Shown: positions 28,584-38,480 of the stretch, piece by piece
How the letters are laid out: each line of letters begins with the position of its first letter
How positions within the stretch are numbered: the stretch's first letter is position 1
Source: Lactiplantibacillus modestisalitolerans
GTDB lineage: Bacteria > Bacillota > Bacilli > Lactobacillales > Lactobacillaceae
Assembly: GCF_005405425.1 (NCBI RefSeq)
Contig: NZ_BJEA01000016.1
Span: 25,196 to 89,195 of the forward strand
Direction: 5' to 3'
Length of the DNA: 64,000 nucleotides
Notes under the pieces: generated by a model
Databases searched by the model: none
The model's input: only the letters and a program-made list of their open reading frames with translations
What the model was told of the DNA's origin: nothing
Position numbers and translations under genes: made by a program

Positions 28584-28612
28584 CGAAAAAAGAGTGGAAT
28601 TTTTTTCCACTC
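28584..28612 (-). terminator. Terminator originally belonging to ylbL, now displaced
   Basis: GAGTGGAA/TTCCACTC stem (28592-28612) with a T run on the minus strand. It would lie 10 bases after the ylbL stop if copy B of the mobile element were absent; the insertion moves it about 390 bases away. Confidence 0.85.
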
Positions 28613-28622
28613 CCAAAGTTAA

Positions 28623-29004
28623 GAGTCTATGATATTTGGTGTTGATTTGCTATGAAGGCTGCCAATTGAATTTTCAATCAATTCGTTGTGACTAGCAAAA
28701 TAGCAAGCAAGATTATGTTAAATTTAGTAACCGTTCTGTAGGATCATCTTCATTAATTTAGACTTACTAAAATATCCCGTGAAACTCAGTAAAAAAGCCA
28801 GTCTAGCCAGTAGAGGGTGTAACCATGGCTCAACTGCGAAATTATTCTTGGCCGGAAGTGGGCTGCTTCCGGCTTAGAATAAGGCTTGAATTTAAGATTG
28901 CTCAGTAGTTTTTCTGAGTGAGCTCAAATCGATGCCCGCAGTGTTCCAGCCAACCGGTTACACCCGCTGCTGGCGGCAACCTCAACACCAACTGGTATAG
29001 AGCC
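28623..29004 (-). mobile_element. Non-autonomous insertion element (MITE-like), copy B
   Basis: This 382-bp copy is in reverse orientation to copy A and about 92% identical to it (roughly 30 differences by hand). Its ends are GAGTCTATGATATTTGG on the left and the complement of GGCTCTATACC on the right. The perfect 8-bp duplication AAAGTTAA flanks it at 28615-28622 and 29005-29012. The right duplication contains the stop codon of ylbL. There is no transposase. The internal outer arms (17 of 19 matching) and the GCCGGAAG/CTTCCGGC hairpin are kept. Insertion fell between ylbL and its terminator, so ylbL transcripts should now read through the element. Confidence 0.9.
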
Positions 29005-29008
29005 AAAG

Positions 29009-30040
29009 TTAATGACTCAATAAATATTGACGGGCTTCCGCGAACGTCTTAACCGGTACGACCTTCATATTAGGGGCGTACTTTTGGGCGGTTCGCTTCG
29101 CAAGTTGATAGTTTGTCTGGTGCTGTTCTTCTAACGCTAAAACGGCCTTGGTCGGTTTAACGTACGGTGCGAAGAAAATCGTCGCCCCTGCGTTTTTAGC
29201 GGCAATAATTTTTTTATCGATCCCACCAATTTCACCAACCGAGCCATCGGCCGCAATCGTTCCGGTTCCTGCAACCTTGCGTCCCCGACGTAGATTTTCA
29301 CCGCTTAACTGCTGATAAATCTGTAAGCTAAACATCAAGCCAGCGGAGGGGCCGCCAATCTGACCCGGATCGACCTTAACCGGGATGTCCGTGTGAACCT
29401 TAACGTTATCGGTCAAGCCCACGCCGATTCCCGCGCGCTTCGTACTCAATTTAATTAACGGTGCTCGGGCCGTTTTAACGTGACCGTTATGGCGGTACGT
29501 CAACGTTACTTTGTGCCCGACACCCCGTTTTGCAATGTAGTTTTGGTAACCGCGGGCACTTTTAAAATGGTGTCCGTCAACTTTAGTAATCGTATCGCCC
29601 ACTTTAACCTTTTGCTTAAAATGGGAATTCTTTTGAACCGTTAAAACGTAAATGCCACGATACGTTTTTTGATAAGTCTGGCCCGCTGCACGATAAGCCG
29701 TTGCAATCGCTTCGTTAATCGCGCTCTGCATATAAAACGACTGGACCTTATCGTAGGTCGCGTCATCCTGGCCACCATTAACTTCAGCGGCACTGACAAC
29801 CGAATAATGTGGATTAAACTGGGCAAATAACCACGTTACCGGGGTGGCTTTCGCCAGGCCAACCGAGGTCAGCATAAACTTTCCCGCGCGTTTGTCCGGG
29901 TGACCTTGAACCGTAACCAAACTTTTTAAGTTGTTGGCATCGCCCGGACCCTCAACGTACGCCGGTAATGGGAACCAAAATAAGAGGATCACCACTAAAA
30001 TAGCGACTAACCAGCCCCAATAGCGGCGTAGTTTATTCAT
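29009..30040 (-). CDS. ylbL: PDZ-containing Lon-type membrane protease YlbL/SepM-like
   Basis: A 343-residue membrane-tethered serine protease. One N-terminal helix (WLVAILVVILLFWF) is followed by a PDZ domain (about 125-195) and an S16 Lon-type protease domain with Ser232 in GGPSAGLMFSL and Lys277 in IGGIDKKIIAA as the Ser-Lys dyad. Streptococcal SepM trims a quorum peptide and B. subtilis YlbL affects division control; the substrate here is unknown. Its start overlaps coaD by 8 bases. Its stop codon is inside the target duplication of element B. Confidence 0.9.
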   Translation of the reverse strand: MNKLRRYWGWLVAILVVILLFWFPLPAYVEGPGDANNLKSLVTVQGHPDKRAGKFMLTSVGLAKATPVTWLFAQFNPHYSVVSAAEVNGGQDDATYDKVQSFYMQSAINEAIATAYRAAGQTYQKTYRGIYVLTVQKNSHFKQKVKVGDTITKVDGHHFKSARGYQNYIAKRGVGHKVTLTYRHNGHVKTARAPLIKLSTKRAGIGVGLTDNVKVHTDIPVKVDPGQIGGPSAGLMFSLQIYQQLSGENLRRGRKVAGTGTIAADGSVGEIGGIDKKIIAAKNAGATIFFAPYVKPTKAVLALEEQHQTNYQLAKRTAQKYAPNMKVVPVKTFAEARQYLLSH

Positions 30041-30524
30041 TAGCGCGCTCCCTTAGCCGGGTCTGCAATAACTGGGCGACCGCGTCCGGGACGTACTTGG
30101 AAACGTCGGCTCCCATCTTGGCCACTTCCTTAATTAAGCTGGAAGAAAAGTAGGCGTACGGTGGCCGGGCAATTAAACAAATCGTTTCAATCTGATCATT
30201 CAACGACTTATTCATCCACGCAATATCCCGCTCGTAACCAAAGTCCTGTTCGTTTCGTAACCCCCGGACCAGCACCGTCGCGTGCATTTTGGCCATAAAA
30301 TCGACCGTTAATCCGGTCGCTGCTTGCACTTCAACGTTGGGTAAATCCTGCACTTCGGCACTGATCATTGCGACCTTATCCGCCATTGAAAACAGTGGTT
30401 GCTTACTCGTATTAACCATTACCGCAACAATCAACCGATCAACTAACCGGCTAGCGCGTTGAATCATATCCAGATGACCGCGCGTGACCGGATCAAAACT
30501 CCCCGGAAACACTGCTGTTATCAT
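30033..30524 (-). CDS. coaD: Phosphopantetheine adenylyltransferase
   Basis: Penultimate step of coenzyme A synthesis, joining phosphopantetheine to ATP. The 163 residues show the nucleotidyltransferase motif SFDPVTRGHLDMI (T/HXGH, about 8-20) and SSSLIKEVAKMGADVS near 128-143. It overlaps rsmD by 4 bases and ylbL by 8, giving a tightly coupled ylbG-rsmD-coaD-ylbL unit like that of B. subtilis. Confidence 0.96.
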   Translation of the reverse strand: MITAVFPGSFDPVTRGHLDMIQRASRLVDRLIVAVMVNTSKQPLFSMADKVAMISAEVQDLPNVEVQAATGLTVDFMAKMHATVLVRGLRNEQDFGYERDIAWMNKSLNDQIETICLIARPPYAYFSSSLIKEVAKMGADVSKYVPDAVAQLLQTRLRERANE

Positions 30525-31090
30525 TCGTTGCCCCCCACTTCTTGCTTTTGGTAAATTGTAATCACTGTAATACCGTAGTCTTGACGGCGAATTCGTTCAA
30601 AACCGGGTAATTCAGCCGGTAATTGGGCGTTGGTATCCGTTTCACAAACGATCCGGCAACCCGGGTTCAGCAGTTGTAAGTCCGCACACCGTTGAATGTC
30701 CTTCACAATTTGTTGCTTTGCATAGGGCGGATCCAAAAAAACGAGGTCAAACGTTTGTCCTTGCGTGGCTAGGCGCTCTAAAACCCGTTGCGCGTCTCCC
30801 TTGATAACGTCAAACCGATCCGCAGCTTTCGTTACAACGATGTTTTCTCGGATGGTCTTGATGGCCTGGTATTGCCGGTCAATCAAGACTGCCTGGTCAA
30901 TTCCCCGGGAAACGGCTTCAATACTTAGACCGCCACTCCCCGCAAATAAATCTAACGAACGGCCGCCATCAAAGTACGGCCCAATAATATTAAAAACGGC
31001 TTCCTTAACTTTATCAGTCGTCGGCCGCGTTTGCATGCCGGGGACGGCTTTTAATCGCCGACCGCCAAATTCTCCTGCTACGATTCGCAT
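30521..31090 (-). CDS. rsmD: 16S rRNA (guanine966-N2)-methyltransferase
   Basis: A 189-residue Rossmann-fold SAM methyltransferase. Motifs are the N-terminal MRIVAGEFGGRRL, the SAM loop DLFAGSGGLSIEA (about 47-59) and the catalytic FLDPPYAKQ (about 120). It modifies G966 of 16S rRNA during 30S assembly. It is 17 bases downstream of ylbG and overlaps coaD by 4. Confidence 0.94.
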   Translation of the reverse strand: MRIVAGEFGGRRLKAVPGMQTRPTTDKVKEAVFNIIGPYFDGGRSLDLFAGSGGLSIEAVSRGIDQAVLIDRQYQAIKTIRENIVVTKAADRFDVIKGDAQRVLERLATQGQTFDLVFLDPPYAKQQIVKDIQRCADLQLLNPGCRIVCETDTNAQLPAELPGFERIRRQDYGITVITIYQKQEVGGNE

Positions 31091-31107
31091 CTATTCTCTC
31101 ACCATCT

Positions 31108-31419
31108 TTAGTCTTCGTCATCTTGGGGGCGGTTATCCGCTTCAATGTCTGGTTGCGGTTTAAAGAACCCCTGGTCGACCCGCTCGCCAAAGTTCATGGC
31201 AATGTCGGGGCGGTAGGACGGTTCCACCTTACGGACAAACCCCATTTTCTTAATTTTAGTGGTCGCGGTTTGTACCTGATTTTCGTCAAGGTACAATACC
31301 ACGTAATGTTGCTTATGGGATTGATATTGAATAATCCCGTAGCGCTTTAACTGTCGCGCCTGCTTCATCGAGTGCAAGTAAACGATCAGCGCGCGCCGTG
31401 GTTTTACTGTAAATGCCAA
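31108..31419 (-). CDS. ylbG: YlbG family protein (DUF2129)
   Basis: A 103-residue cytosolic protein of unknown function. It opens AFTVKPRRALIVYLHSMKQARQLKRYG and contains the family stretch HYVVLYLDENQ...KKMGFVRKVEPSYRPDI. TTG at 31419 is used: AAGGGGTG lies about 9 bases ahead, while the nearer ATG is out of frame. Position next to rsmD-coaD-ylbL matches Bacillus synteny. Confidence 0.88.
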   Translation of the reverse strand: MAFTVKPRRALIVYLHSMKQARQLKRYGIIQYQSHKQHYVVLYLDENQVQTATTKIKKMGFVRKVEPSYRPDIAMNFGERVDQGFFKPQPDIEADNRPQDDED

Positions 31420-31504
31420 TGCATGGTCACCCCTTCCTACGAGTGTGGCTGTTTAAATGTTAGGCTAGATTAGCTCGTTCGTCAACCGCTTTCCCTAGCA
31501 AGTC

Positions 31505-31544
31505 AAAAAAATCGGATTATGGGGCGGCACCCCACAATCCGATT
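31505..31544 (-). terminator. Terminator of pyc
   Basis: 15-bp stem AATCGGATTATGGGG/CCCCACAATCCGATT with one mismatch, followed by six T on the minus strand. It lies about 70 bases past the pyc stop. Confidence 0.88.
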
Positions 31545-31614
31545 CCGCTCAACCGCAACCATTAGTTACAATTAAGCTTGTCAGTTGGCACGGTAATGGA
31601 ACCGTAACCAACCT

Positions 31615-34600
31615 TTATTTTGGTGTAATTTCAATTAACAGGTCATCCGTTTGAATGACGTCACCCGCACTGACGTACACGTGCGCGATGACCCCATCTT
31701 CCGGTGCTTGAATCGTGGTTTCCATCTTCATCGCTTCGGTGACGATCAGTGGCTGGCCCTTCTTAACTTCATCGCCCTTTTGAACGAGTAACTTAAGAAC
31801 GGAACCACTCATCGTTGCCCCAACTTCGTTTTCGTTCGTCGGTTCCGCCTTGCGGATGTTCGAAGCAGTTTGGTGAACGGCGTTATCCTTAACCGTGATT
31901 TCTTGGTTTTGACCGTTGATACTAAAGTACAACGTCCGAATCCCATCCACGTCTGGTTCACTGATTTGGTTAAGTTTAACGATCATGGTCTTACCCTTAG
32001 CAAGTTCAATGTTAACCGTTTCGCCCAACCGCATTCCTTGGAAGAAGGTTGGCGTATCAAGTAACGAAATGTGGCCGTAAGTTTTATGGCTCTGCATGTA
32101 TTCCAAGAAGACCTTCGGGTACATGATGTAGCTGAGCACTTCCTGATGATTAGGTTCGTGTCCAATTAAATCCTGCAACTTAGTCTTAACGGCTTCAAAA
32201 TCAACCGGCTTAGCTAAACTCCCGGGACGAACCGTTAACGCCTTATGGTCCTTAAGAATAATCTTTTGGAGCTTCTTCGGGAAACCGCCTACCGGTTGAC
32301 CAATGTTTCCGGCAAAGAAGTTAATGACGGAATCTGGGAAGTCATACTTCTCGCCGTGATCGTAAACGTCGTCGGGCGTTAAGTTGTTTTCCATCATGAA
32401 GAGCGCCATATCGCCAACTACTTTTGAACTAGGCGTCACTTTGATAATGTCGCCAAACATATCGTTAACGGTCGCATACATGTCCTTAACTTCTTCCCAC
32501 CGGTCGCCGAGACCAACGGCTTTCGCTTGTTGTTGTAAGTTTGAATATTGACCACCCGGCATCTGGGTTTGATAAATATCAGTTTGTGGGCCGGTCATCC
32601 CGTTAGAAAAGTCTTGGTAGTACGGCCGAACCCCTTGCCAGTACCGGTTAATGGCTTCGACGTTATTAATATTGATAGCTGGTTGCCGATCGTTATGCGC
32701 TAAAGCGTAATATAGCGAACTCATCGATGGTTGACTCGTCGTCCCGGATAAGGCACTCGCCGCAACGTCCACGACGTCCACCCCGGCTTCGACCGCCCGG
32801 GCGTAGGTAAAGATTCCGTTCCCGGTCGTATCGTGCGTATGCAAGTGGACCGGAATATCGAGTGCGTCTTTCAGGGTTGAAATTAATTCATAAGCACCCT
32901 CAGGTTTCAGCACCCCGGCCATATCCTTAATCGCAATAATGTCCGCACCAGTCGATTGCAAATCAAGCGCTAACTGCCGGTAGTAGTTCAAGTCGTACTT
33001 CTGCCGGTTGGGATCCATAATATCGCCCGTATAACAAATCGTGGCTTCCGCAATTTTACCGGTTTCCTTAACGGCTTGAATACTCTTTTCCATTTGTGGA
33101 ATCCAGTTTAAACTATCAAAGATCCGGAAAACATCGATTCCGCTTTTGGCTGCTTCCAAAATGAATTCGCGAATCACGTTATCTGGATAATTTTGATAGC
33201 CAACCGCGTTACTACCCCGGAATAGCATTTGAAACAGCGTCCGTGGCATTACTTTGCGCAGCTTACGTAGGCGGTCCCATGGATTTTCATTCAGAAAGCG
33301 GAACGCCACGTCAAAGGTAGCGCCGCCCCACATTTCATACGAAAATAGTTCCGGCATCGCTTTTTGTGACGCACCCGCAACGGCGAGCATATCCTTCGTC
33401 CGCATCCGCGTCGCAAACAGACTCTGGTGAGCATCCCGCATCGTTGTATCGGTTAACAGGACTTTCTTTTGCGCCAGCAACCATTCTTGGAGGCCTTTGA
33501 CTCCCTTGGTATCCAGAACGTCCTTCGCAGTAACGATGTTCTTAGGCAGGGGCTTAAAGTTATCCTGAAATTCAACGTCGGGATAATACTTTTTGGAGTG
33601 TTGAGCCACGTCCGCAAAGCCGTTAACCGTGGTATTCCCGATATATTTCAACATCTTAGCTTCCTGTTGCGTATCATCTGGGAATTTGAACAGGCTCGGC
33701 GTATTGTCGATAAAGCGCGTATTGGCTTCGCCAGCTTGGAAAGTTGGGTTATCAATCACGTTTAACATGAACGGAATATTGGTCTTAACCCCGCGAATGT
33801 CAAATTCGACTAAGACCCGCCGCATTTTATGTACGGCGGCCTTAAAGTTACGGGCAACCACGCACGCCTTAACCAACAAGGAATCGTAATAAGGAGTTAC
33901 AACCGCCCCCGAATAGGTATTCCCAGCATCGAGGCGCACGCCGTTCCCACCGGGCGAACGGTACGTTTCGATTCGACCAGTATCCGGCATGAAGTCGTTA
34001 GCGGGATCTTCAGTCGTGACCCGGCACTGAATCGCCGCCCCCTTGTAAGTTAACGCATCCTGGTGCGGTAAGTGGAGATCTTCAAACAAATCCCCGCCCA
34101 TCGCGATTTTTAACTGGGCGTGCACAATATCAATTTCAGTGATCATTTCGGTAACGGTGTGTTCTACTTGAATCCGTGGGTTAACTTCCATGAAGTAGAA
34201 CTGGTCGCCTTCAACCAAAAATTCAACCGTCGCCGCGTTCAAGTAATGCACACTCTTCATCAAATCAACGGCGGCGTTACAAATCCGTTGCCGTAATTCG
34301 ATTGGGAGTGAAACCGCCGGGGCAAATTCAATGACCTTTTGGTTACGCCGTTGAACGGAACAATCCCGTTCATATAAGTGCATCACGTTACCGTGGGAGT
34401 CCCCTAAAATCTGGACTTCAATGTGCTTCGGGTGAGCGATGAATTTTTCTAAGTAAATTTCGTCGTCGCCAAAGGACTGTTTAGCTTCCGAACGAGCCCG
34501 GTCAAAGGCTTCCTGTAATTCGGAGGCTTCGCGAACAATTCGCATCCCGCGGCCGCCACCACCCATGGCCGCCTTGATCATAATTGGAAAACCGTATTTT

Positions 34601-35049
34601 TGTGTAAATTGTAAAGCTTCATTCAAACTGCTAACGGGATGAAGGGTACTTGGAATCGTTTGGACACCAGCATCCTGGGCAACCTGCTTAGCCGTGATTT
34701 TATCGCCAAACATGTCTAATTGCTCCGGTGTTGGTCCGATAAAGGTCATCCCTTCATCCGCAACGCGTCGCGCAAAGGTGGCGTTTTCGGCTAAAAACCC
34801 GTAGCCCGGATGAATCGCATCAACGTGATTTTCTTTTGCGATTCGGATAATATCCTCGATATCAAGGTAAGCTGCAATCGGCGCATCTCCCGCACCAACG
34901 AGGTAGGCCTCGTCAGCTTTAAAGCGGTGAACCGAAAACTCATCTTCTTTGGCGTAGATCGCAACAGTCTGCAAGCCCAATTCGTGACAGGCACGAATGA
35001 CCCGGGTCGCAATTTCGCCACGGTTAGCAATTAATACTTTTTTCACCAA
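31615..35049 (-). CDS. pyc: Pyruvate carboxylase
   Basis: Biotin enzyme (1144 residues) that carboxylates pyruvate to oxaloacetate, feeding aspartate synthesis. Order: biotin carboxylase (1-450, starting VKKVLIANRGEIATRVIRA, ATP-grasp GGGGRGMRIV near 163), carboxyltransferase (about 530-800, DTTMRDAHQSLFATR), allosteric/tetramer linker and a C-terminal biotin carrier with the lysine in VTEAMKMET about 35 residues before the end. Length is normal. It lies 26 bases downstream of ftsW; the ftsW-pyc pairing also occurs in Bacillus. Confidence 0.97.
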   Translation of the reverse strand: MVKKVLIANRGEIATRVIRACHELGLQTVAIYAKEDEFSVHRFKADEAYLVGAGDAPIAAYLDIEDIIRIAKENHVDAIHPGYGFLAENATFARRVADEGMTFIGPTPEQLDMFGDKITAKQVAQDAGVQTIPSTLHPVSSLNEALQFTQKYGFPIMIKAAMGGGGRGMRIVREASELQEAFDRARSEAKQSFGDDEIYLEKFIAHPKHIEVQILGDSHGNVMHLYERDCSVQRRNQKVIEFAPAVSLPIELRQRICNAAVDLMKSVHYLNAATVEFLVEGDQFYFMEVNPRIQVEHTVTEMITEIDIVHAQLKIAMGGDLFEDLHLPHQDALTYKGAAIQCRVTTEDPANDFMPDTGRIETYRSPGGNGVRLDAGNTYSGAVVTPYYDSLLVKACVVARNFKAAVHKMRRVLVEFDIRGVKTNIPFMLNVIDNPTFQAGEANTRFIDNTPSLFKFPDDTQQEAKMLKYIGNTTVNGFADVAQHSKKYYPDVEFQDNFKPLPKNIVTAKDVLDTKGVKGLQEWLLAQKKVLLTDTTMRDAHQSLFATRMRTKDMLAVAGASQKAMPELFSYEMWGGATFDVAFRFLNENPWDRLRKLRKVMPRTLFQMLFRGSNAVGYQNYPDNVIREFILEAAKSGIDVFRIFDSLNWIPQMEKSIQAVKETGKIAEATICYTGDIMDPNRQKYDLNYYRQLALDLQSTGADIIAIKDMAGVLKPEGAYELISTLKDALDIPVHLHTHDTTGNGIFTYARAVEAGVDVVDVAASALSGTTSQPSMSSLYYALAHNDRQPAININNVEAINRYWQGVRPYYQDFSNGMTGPQTDIYQTQMPGGQYSNLQQQAKAVGLGDRWEEVKDMYATVNDMFGDIIKVTPSSKVVGDMALFMMENNLTPDDVYDHGEKYDFPDSVINFFAGNIGQPVGGFPKKLQKIILKDHKALTVRPGSLAKPVDFEAVKTKLQDLIGHEPNHQEVLSYIMYPKVFLEYMQSHKTYGHISLLDTPTFFQGMRLGETVNIELAKGKTMIVKLNQISEPDVDGIRTLYFSINGQNQEITVKDNAVHQTASNIRKAEPTNENEVGATMSGSVLKLLVQKGDEVKKGQPLIVTEAMKMETTIQAPEDGVIAHVYVSAGDVIQTDDLLIEITPK

Positions 35050-35075
35050 AATCCCTCATTTCCAAAAAAATCGAC

Positions 35076-36245
35076 CTAACCTGCTTGCAAAACGGCGTTC
35101 TGACGCTCCATCTTCTCAAGCGCACTAACGTTTAACACCAATCCGAGTGATAACGTCAAAACAACCATACTGGAACCCCCGTAACTAACAAACGGGAACG
35201 TCACCCCAGTAATTGGGATGATGCCAACAATTCCACCAACGTTAATAAATGCCTGGATAGTCATGTAGGCGGCTACCCCGTAACAAACTAATGAATTGAA
35301 CGTATTTCGTGACCGTACACCAATGTAGAGGGTCCGTAATACAATTAAAAGTAACAATCCCATAATAAAAATAACGCCAATTAGCCCGAGTTCTTCCGCA
35401 GTGATTGACATAATAAAGTCGGTGTTGGGCTCGGGTAAGTACCCTCGCTTTTGAAGGCTATTCCCGATTCCAACGCCAGTCAAGCCACCGTTGGAAATGG
35501 CATAGTACGAATTTACGAGCTGCGTCCCGGCACCAGACGCGGTTTTAAACGGATCTAAAAAGCCTAAGAACCGACGTAACTGGTACGAATTATCAAATGC
35601 GGACTGCGGTAAACTGCTCACGTAAGGGATAACCACCAAATTGAATAGTACGACGACCGCAGCCGCCCCACCAATCCCAATTAAGTAAGAAATTCCACTG
35701 GCCGCAAGAATTACCGCAGCAATCGCGAGGTTGATGGTTGCGCCACCAAGGTCTGGTTGAACTAAAATCAACGCAATCATCGCCGTAATCATGACAAACT
35801 GCGGCGCTAACGCCGTAAACTGGGCGCGTCCAAAGCGATCTTCGCGTTGGGCAATGATGGCGGCTAAGTAAATAATCAAGTAGAATTTACAAAACTCAGC
35901 CGGCTGAATTGAAAAGGGGCCAAACGTCAGCCATCCGGCTGCCCCGTTAATTGACTTCCCAACGGCCCGTAGTCCTAGCAAAACGACTAGCATGGCAAAT
36001 CCAAGAATTCCCAGTAGCTTCGTTCGCTTAAAATACGTAATTTTCAAATTCATACAAATCATCGTTACGAGTAGCCCAATGCCCACCCAAACAACTTGTT
36101 TCGTTAAGTAGCCGGTTGGCGTTAGTCCGTTTTCAGCGGCGACGTACGAACTTGCTGAATAAACCATGACAATCCCAATCGCAGATAGGATCAAGTACGG
36201 CACGAATAGCGCGTAATCCAAATAATGCATCTTTTTCAAAATCAT
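35076..36245 (-). CDS. ftsW: SEDS peptidoglycan polymerase FtsW
   Basis: A 389-residue multi-pass membrane glycosyltransferase for cell-wall synthesis, probably septal. Ten or so hydrophobic helices are seen, with SEDS motifs AAEFCKFYLI (near 118), QPDLGGA, and a C-terminal GITLPF-like TGVTFPFVSYGGSS. FtsW and RodA are hard to tell apart by motif; the pycA/typA neighbourhood favours FtsW. ATG at 36245 follows GGGTGGG by about 10 bases; the frame runs open 36 codons further upstream without a site. Confidence 0.88.
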   Translation of the reverse strand: MILKKMHYLDYALFVPYLILSAIGIVMVYSASSYVAAENGLTPTGYLTKQVVWVGIGLLVTMICMNLKITYFKRTKLLGILGFAMLVVLLGLRAVGKSINGAAGWLTFGPFSIQPAEFCKFYLIIYLAAIIAQREDRFGRAQFTALAPQFVMITAMIALILVQPDLGGATINLAIAAVILAASGISYLIGIGGAAAVVVLFNLVVIPYVSSLPQSAFDNSYQLRRFLGFLDPFKTASGAGTQLVNSYYAISNGGLTGVGIGNSLQKRGYLPEPNTDFIMSITAEELGLIGVIFIMGLLLLIVLRTLYIGVRSRNTFNSLVCYGVAAYMTIQAFINVGGIVGIIPITGVTFPFVSYGGSSMVVLTLSLGLVLNVSALEKMERQNAVLQAG

Positions 36246-36392
36246 GTGCTTCAATCCCACCCTGTTAACTAACTTCATTTGGCACGATTTCGTCATAATA
36301 GTGCTTACAGTTCGCTTGCAACAATTATAGCATAGTCCTTTTTCACGCGGCATGTGAAACTAGTCATTTACCAGATTTTTAGTGTTTTTTTC

Positions 36393-36433
36393 AAAAAAAA
36401 CGTCCGCCAATATCCGCCAATAACTGGCGGACG
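36393..36433 (-). terminator. Terminator of typA
   Basis: CGTCCGCCA/TGGCGGACG stem (36401-36433) with eight T on the minus strand, 22 bases past the typA stop. Confidence 0.88.
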
Positions 36434-36454
36434 CTTACAAACCGAATATTCGGC

Positions 36455-38293
36455 TTACTTATTCATTTTACGTTTCTTAGATTCCTTTTCACGTGCGTTC
36501 GTGTTTAACGTACGTTTACGTAAGCGAACGTGATCTGGCGTAATTTCACAATATTCATCACTGTTCAAGAATTCCAAGGATTCTTCAAGGGTCAAGTGCG
36601 TTGGCGTCTTAATTGTCGCCGTTAAGTCCTTGTTTGAAGAACGGACGTTAGTCATGTTCTTACCCTTGGTAATGTTAACCGAAATATCGTTTTCACGACT
36701 ATTTTGACCAACAATCATCCCTTCATATACGTCGGTACCTGGGTCAACAAAAATCGTTCCCCGGTCTTCAATCCCCATCGTAGCGTAAGTCGTCGTCTTA
36801 CCCTGGTTGATTGAAACTAAGGCACCGTTACGACGGCCAGGGTTCCAGTTCTTAATCACTGGCAAGTACTTCGAGAAGGTATGGTTCATGATTCCGTAAC
36901 CACGCGTTAAGGACAAGAATTCAGTTGAGTAACCGATCAAGCCCCGTGAAGGTGCTAAGAACGTTAAGCGGGTTTGGTTGTTACCCGTGCTTTCCATGTT
37001 CTTCATTTCAGCTTTCCGCTTCGATAAAGTATCGATAATCGCACCCGTATATTCGTCCGGCGTATCGATTTGAACGGATTCGAACGGTTCGCAACGTTCG
37101 CCATCGACGTCGCGGTAAATAACTTCTGGACGGGACGCTTGTAATTCGTAACCTTCACGTCGTAACGTTTCGATTAAGATTGACAAGTGCAATTCCCCAC
37201 GGCCTGAAACAACCCATGAACCAGGTTCATCAGTGTCATCAACCCGTAACGAAACGTCGGTTTCCAATTCAGCCTTCAACCGCATTTCAAGTTGACGAGC
37301 CGTCACGAACTTACCATCTTGACCCGCAAATGGGGATGAGTTCGTCCCAAAGGTCATTTGTAAGGTTGGTTCGTCGATCCGTAAGATTGGTAACGCTTCT
37401 GGTGTTGCTGAATCCGCAACGGTTTCACCAACGTTAATGTCTTCCATCCCAGAAACCGCAACTAAGTCCCCAGCGTGGGCTTCGTTGATTTCCAACCGTT
37501 GTAACCCGAAGAACCCAAATAACTTCGTTACCCGGAAGTTCTTTTGGCTACCGTCTAACTTCATGACCGTAACGCTGTCACCAACTTTAATCGTTCCCCG
37601 GAAAACCCGGCCGATTCCAACCCGACCAACGTAGTCGTTATAGTCTAACAAGGCTACTTGGAATTGGAGTGGTTCTTCTGAATTATCAATTGGTGCTGGA
37701 ATAGTTTTAATAATCGTGTCAAAAATTGGCTTCATCGTGTGTTCCTGCTTAGCAGGATCTGATTCGTAGCTTGAAGTCCCGTTTAAAGCTGAAACGTAAA
37801 CCACTGGGAAGTCTAATTGCGATTCATCAGCCCCTAATTCAATAAAGAGGTCTAAAACTTCGTCAACAACTTCTTCAGGACGGGCACCCGGGCGGTCAAT
37901 TTTGTTGATGACGACGATTGGTGTTAAATGTTGTTCCAAAGCCTTCTTCAAAACGAAACGCGTCTGTGGCATCGTTCCTTCGAAAGCGTCGACAACTAAT
38001 AACACACCGTCAACCATTCGCATGATCCGCTCAACTTCACCACCGAAGTCCGCGTGTCCTGGGGTATCCAAGATGTTAATTTGTTTGTCGCCGTACCGAA
38101 CGGCCGTGTTCTTTGAAAGGATCGTGATACCGCGTTCCTTTTCAATGGCATTAGTGTCCATGGCCCGATCACCAATCGTTGTGTGCTCATCTAAGGTATC
38201 CGATTGTTTAAGCATTTCGTTAACCAACGTCGTTTTACCGTGGTCAACGTGGGCAATAATGGCAATGTTGCGGATATCATCTCTAAATTTCAA
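36455..38293 (-). CDS. typA: Translational GTPase TypA/BipA
   Basis: Ribosome-binding GTPase of the EF-G class used in 50S assembly and stress adaptation. The 612 residues have G1 AHVDHGKTT (14-22), G3 DTPGHADFGGEV, G4 NKIDRPGARPEEV, then EF-G-like domains II, III and V and the BipA-specific C-terminal domain with basic tail (KESKKRKMNK). It is a single gene ahead of ftsW. Confidence 0.96.
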   Translation of the reverse strand: MKFRDDIRNIAIIAHVDHGKTTLVNEMLKQSDTLDEHTTIGDRAMDTNAIEKERGITILSKNTAVRYGDKQINILDTPGHADFGGEVERIMRMVDGVLLVVDAFEGTMPQTRFVLKKALEQHLTPIVVINKIDRPGARPEEVVDEVLDLFIELGADESQLDFPVVYVSALNGTSSYESDPAKQEHTMKPIFDTIIKTIPAPIDNSEEPLQFQVALLDYNDYVGRVGIGRVFRGTIKVGDSVTVMKLDGSQKNFRVTKLFGFFGLQRLEINEAHAGDLVAVSGMEDINVGETVADSATPEALPILRIDEPTLQMTFGTNSSPFAGQDGKFVTARQLEMRLKAELETDVSLRVDDTDEPGSWVVSGRGELHLSILIETLRREGYELQASRPEVIYRDVDGERCEPFESVQIDTPDEYTGAIIDTLSKRKAEMKNMESTGNNQTRLTFLAPSRGLIGYSTEFLSLTRGYGIMNHTFSKYLPVIKNWNPGRRNGALVSINQGKTTTYATMGIEDRGTIFVDPGTDVYEGMIVGQNSRENDISVNITKGKNMTNVRSSNKDLTATIKTPTHLTLEESLEFLNSDEYCEITPDHVRLRKRTLNTNAREKESKKRKMNK

Positions 38294-38444
38294 AATTGAT
38301 CTTCCTTTCGTCCTTCAAAATTCTAACCATCAACCGATAGCAGAAATCTTACATATATTAATACAAACCGTCGTTACTATCAAGTTTCTTGAGCTGACTT
38401 AACTATCCGTAACGACGTTTTCAATGGTTTTCATCGGTTGGCAT

Positions 38445-38472
38445 AAAAAAACTGTGACGTATGGGTCACAGT
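38445..38472 (-). terminator. Terminator downstream of suhB
   Basis: ACTGTGAC/GTCACAGT stem with six T on the minus strand, 8 bases past the stop. Confidence 0.86.
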
Positions 38473-38480
38473 CCCATCTT

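Noticed and set aside
28623..29004. Element B as a degraded IS with a transposase remnant
   Set aside because: No transposase-like reading frame is seen in either full copy, and both copies have the same length, so they moved as short units.
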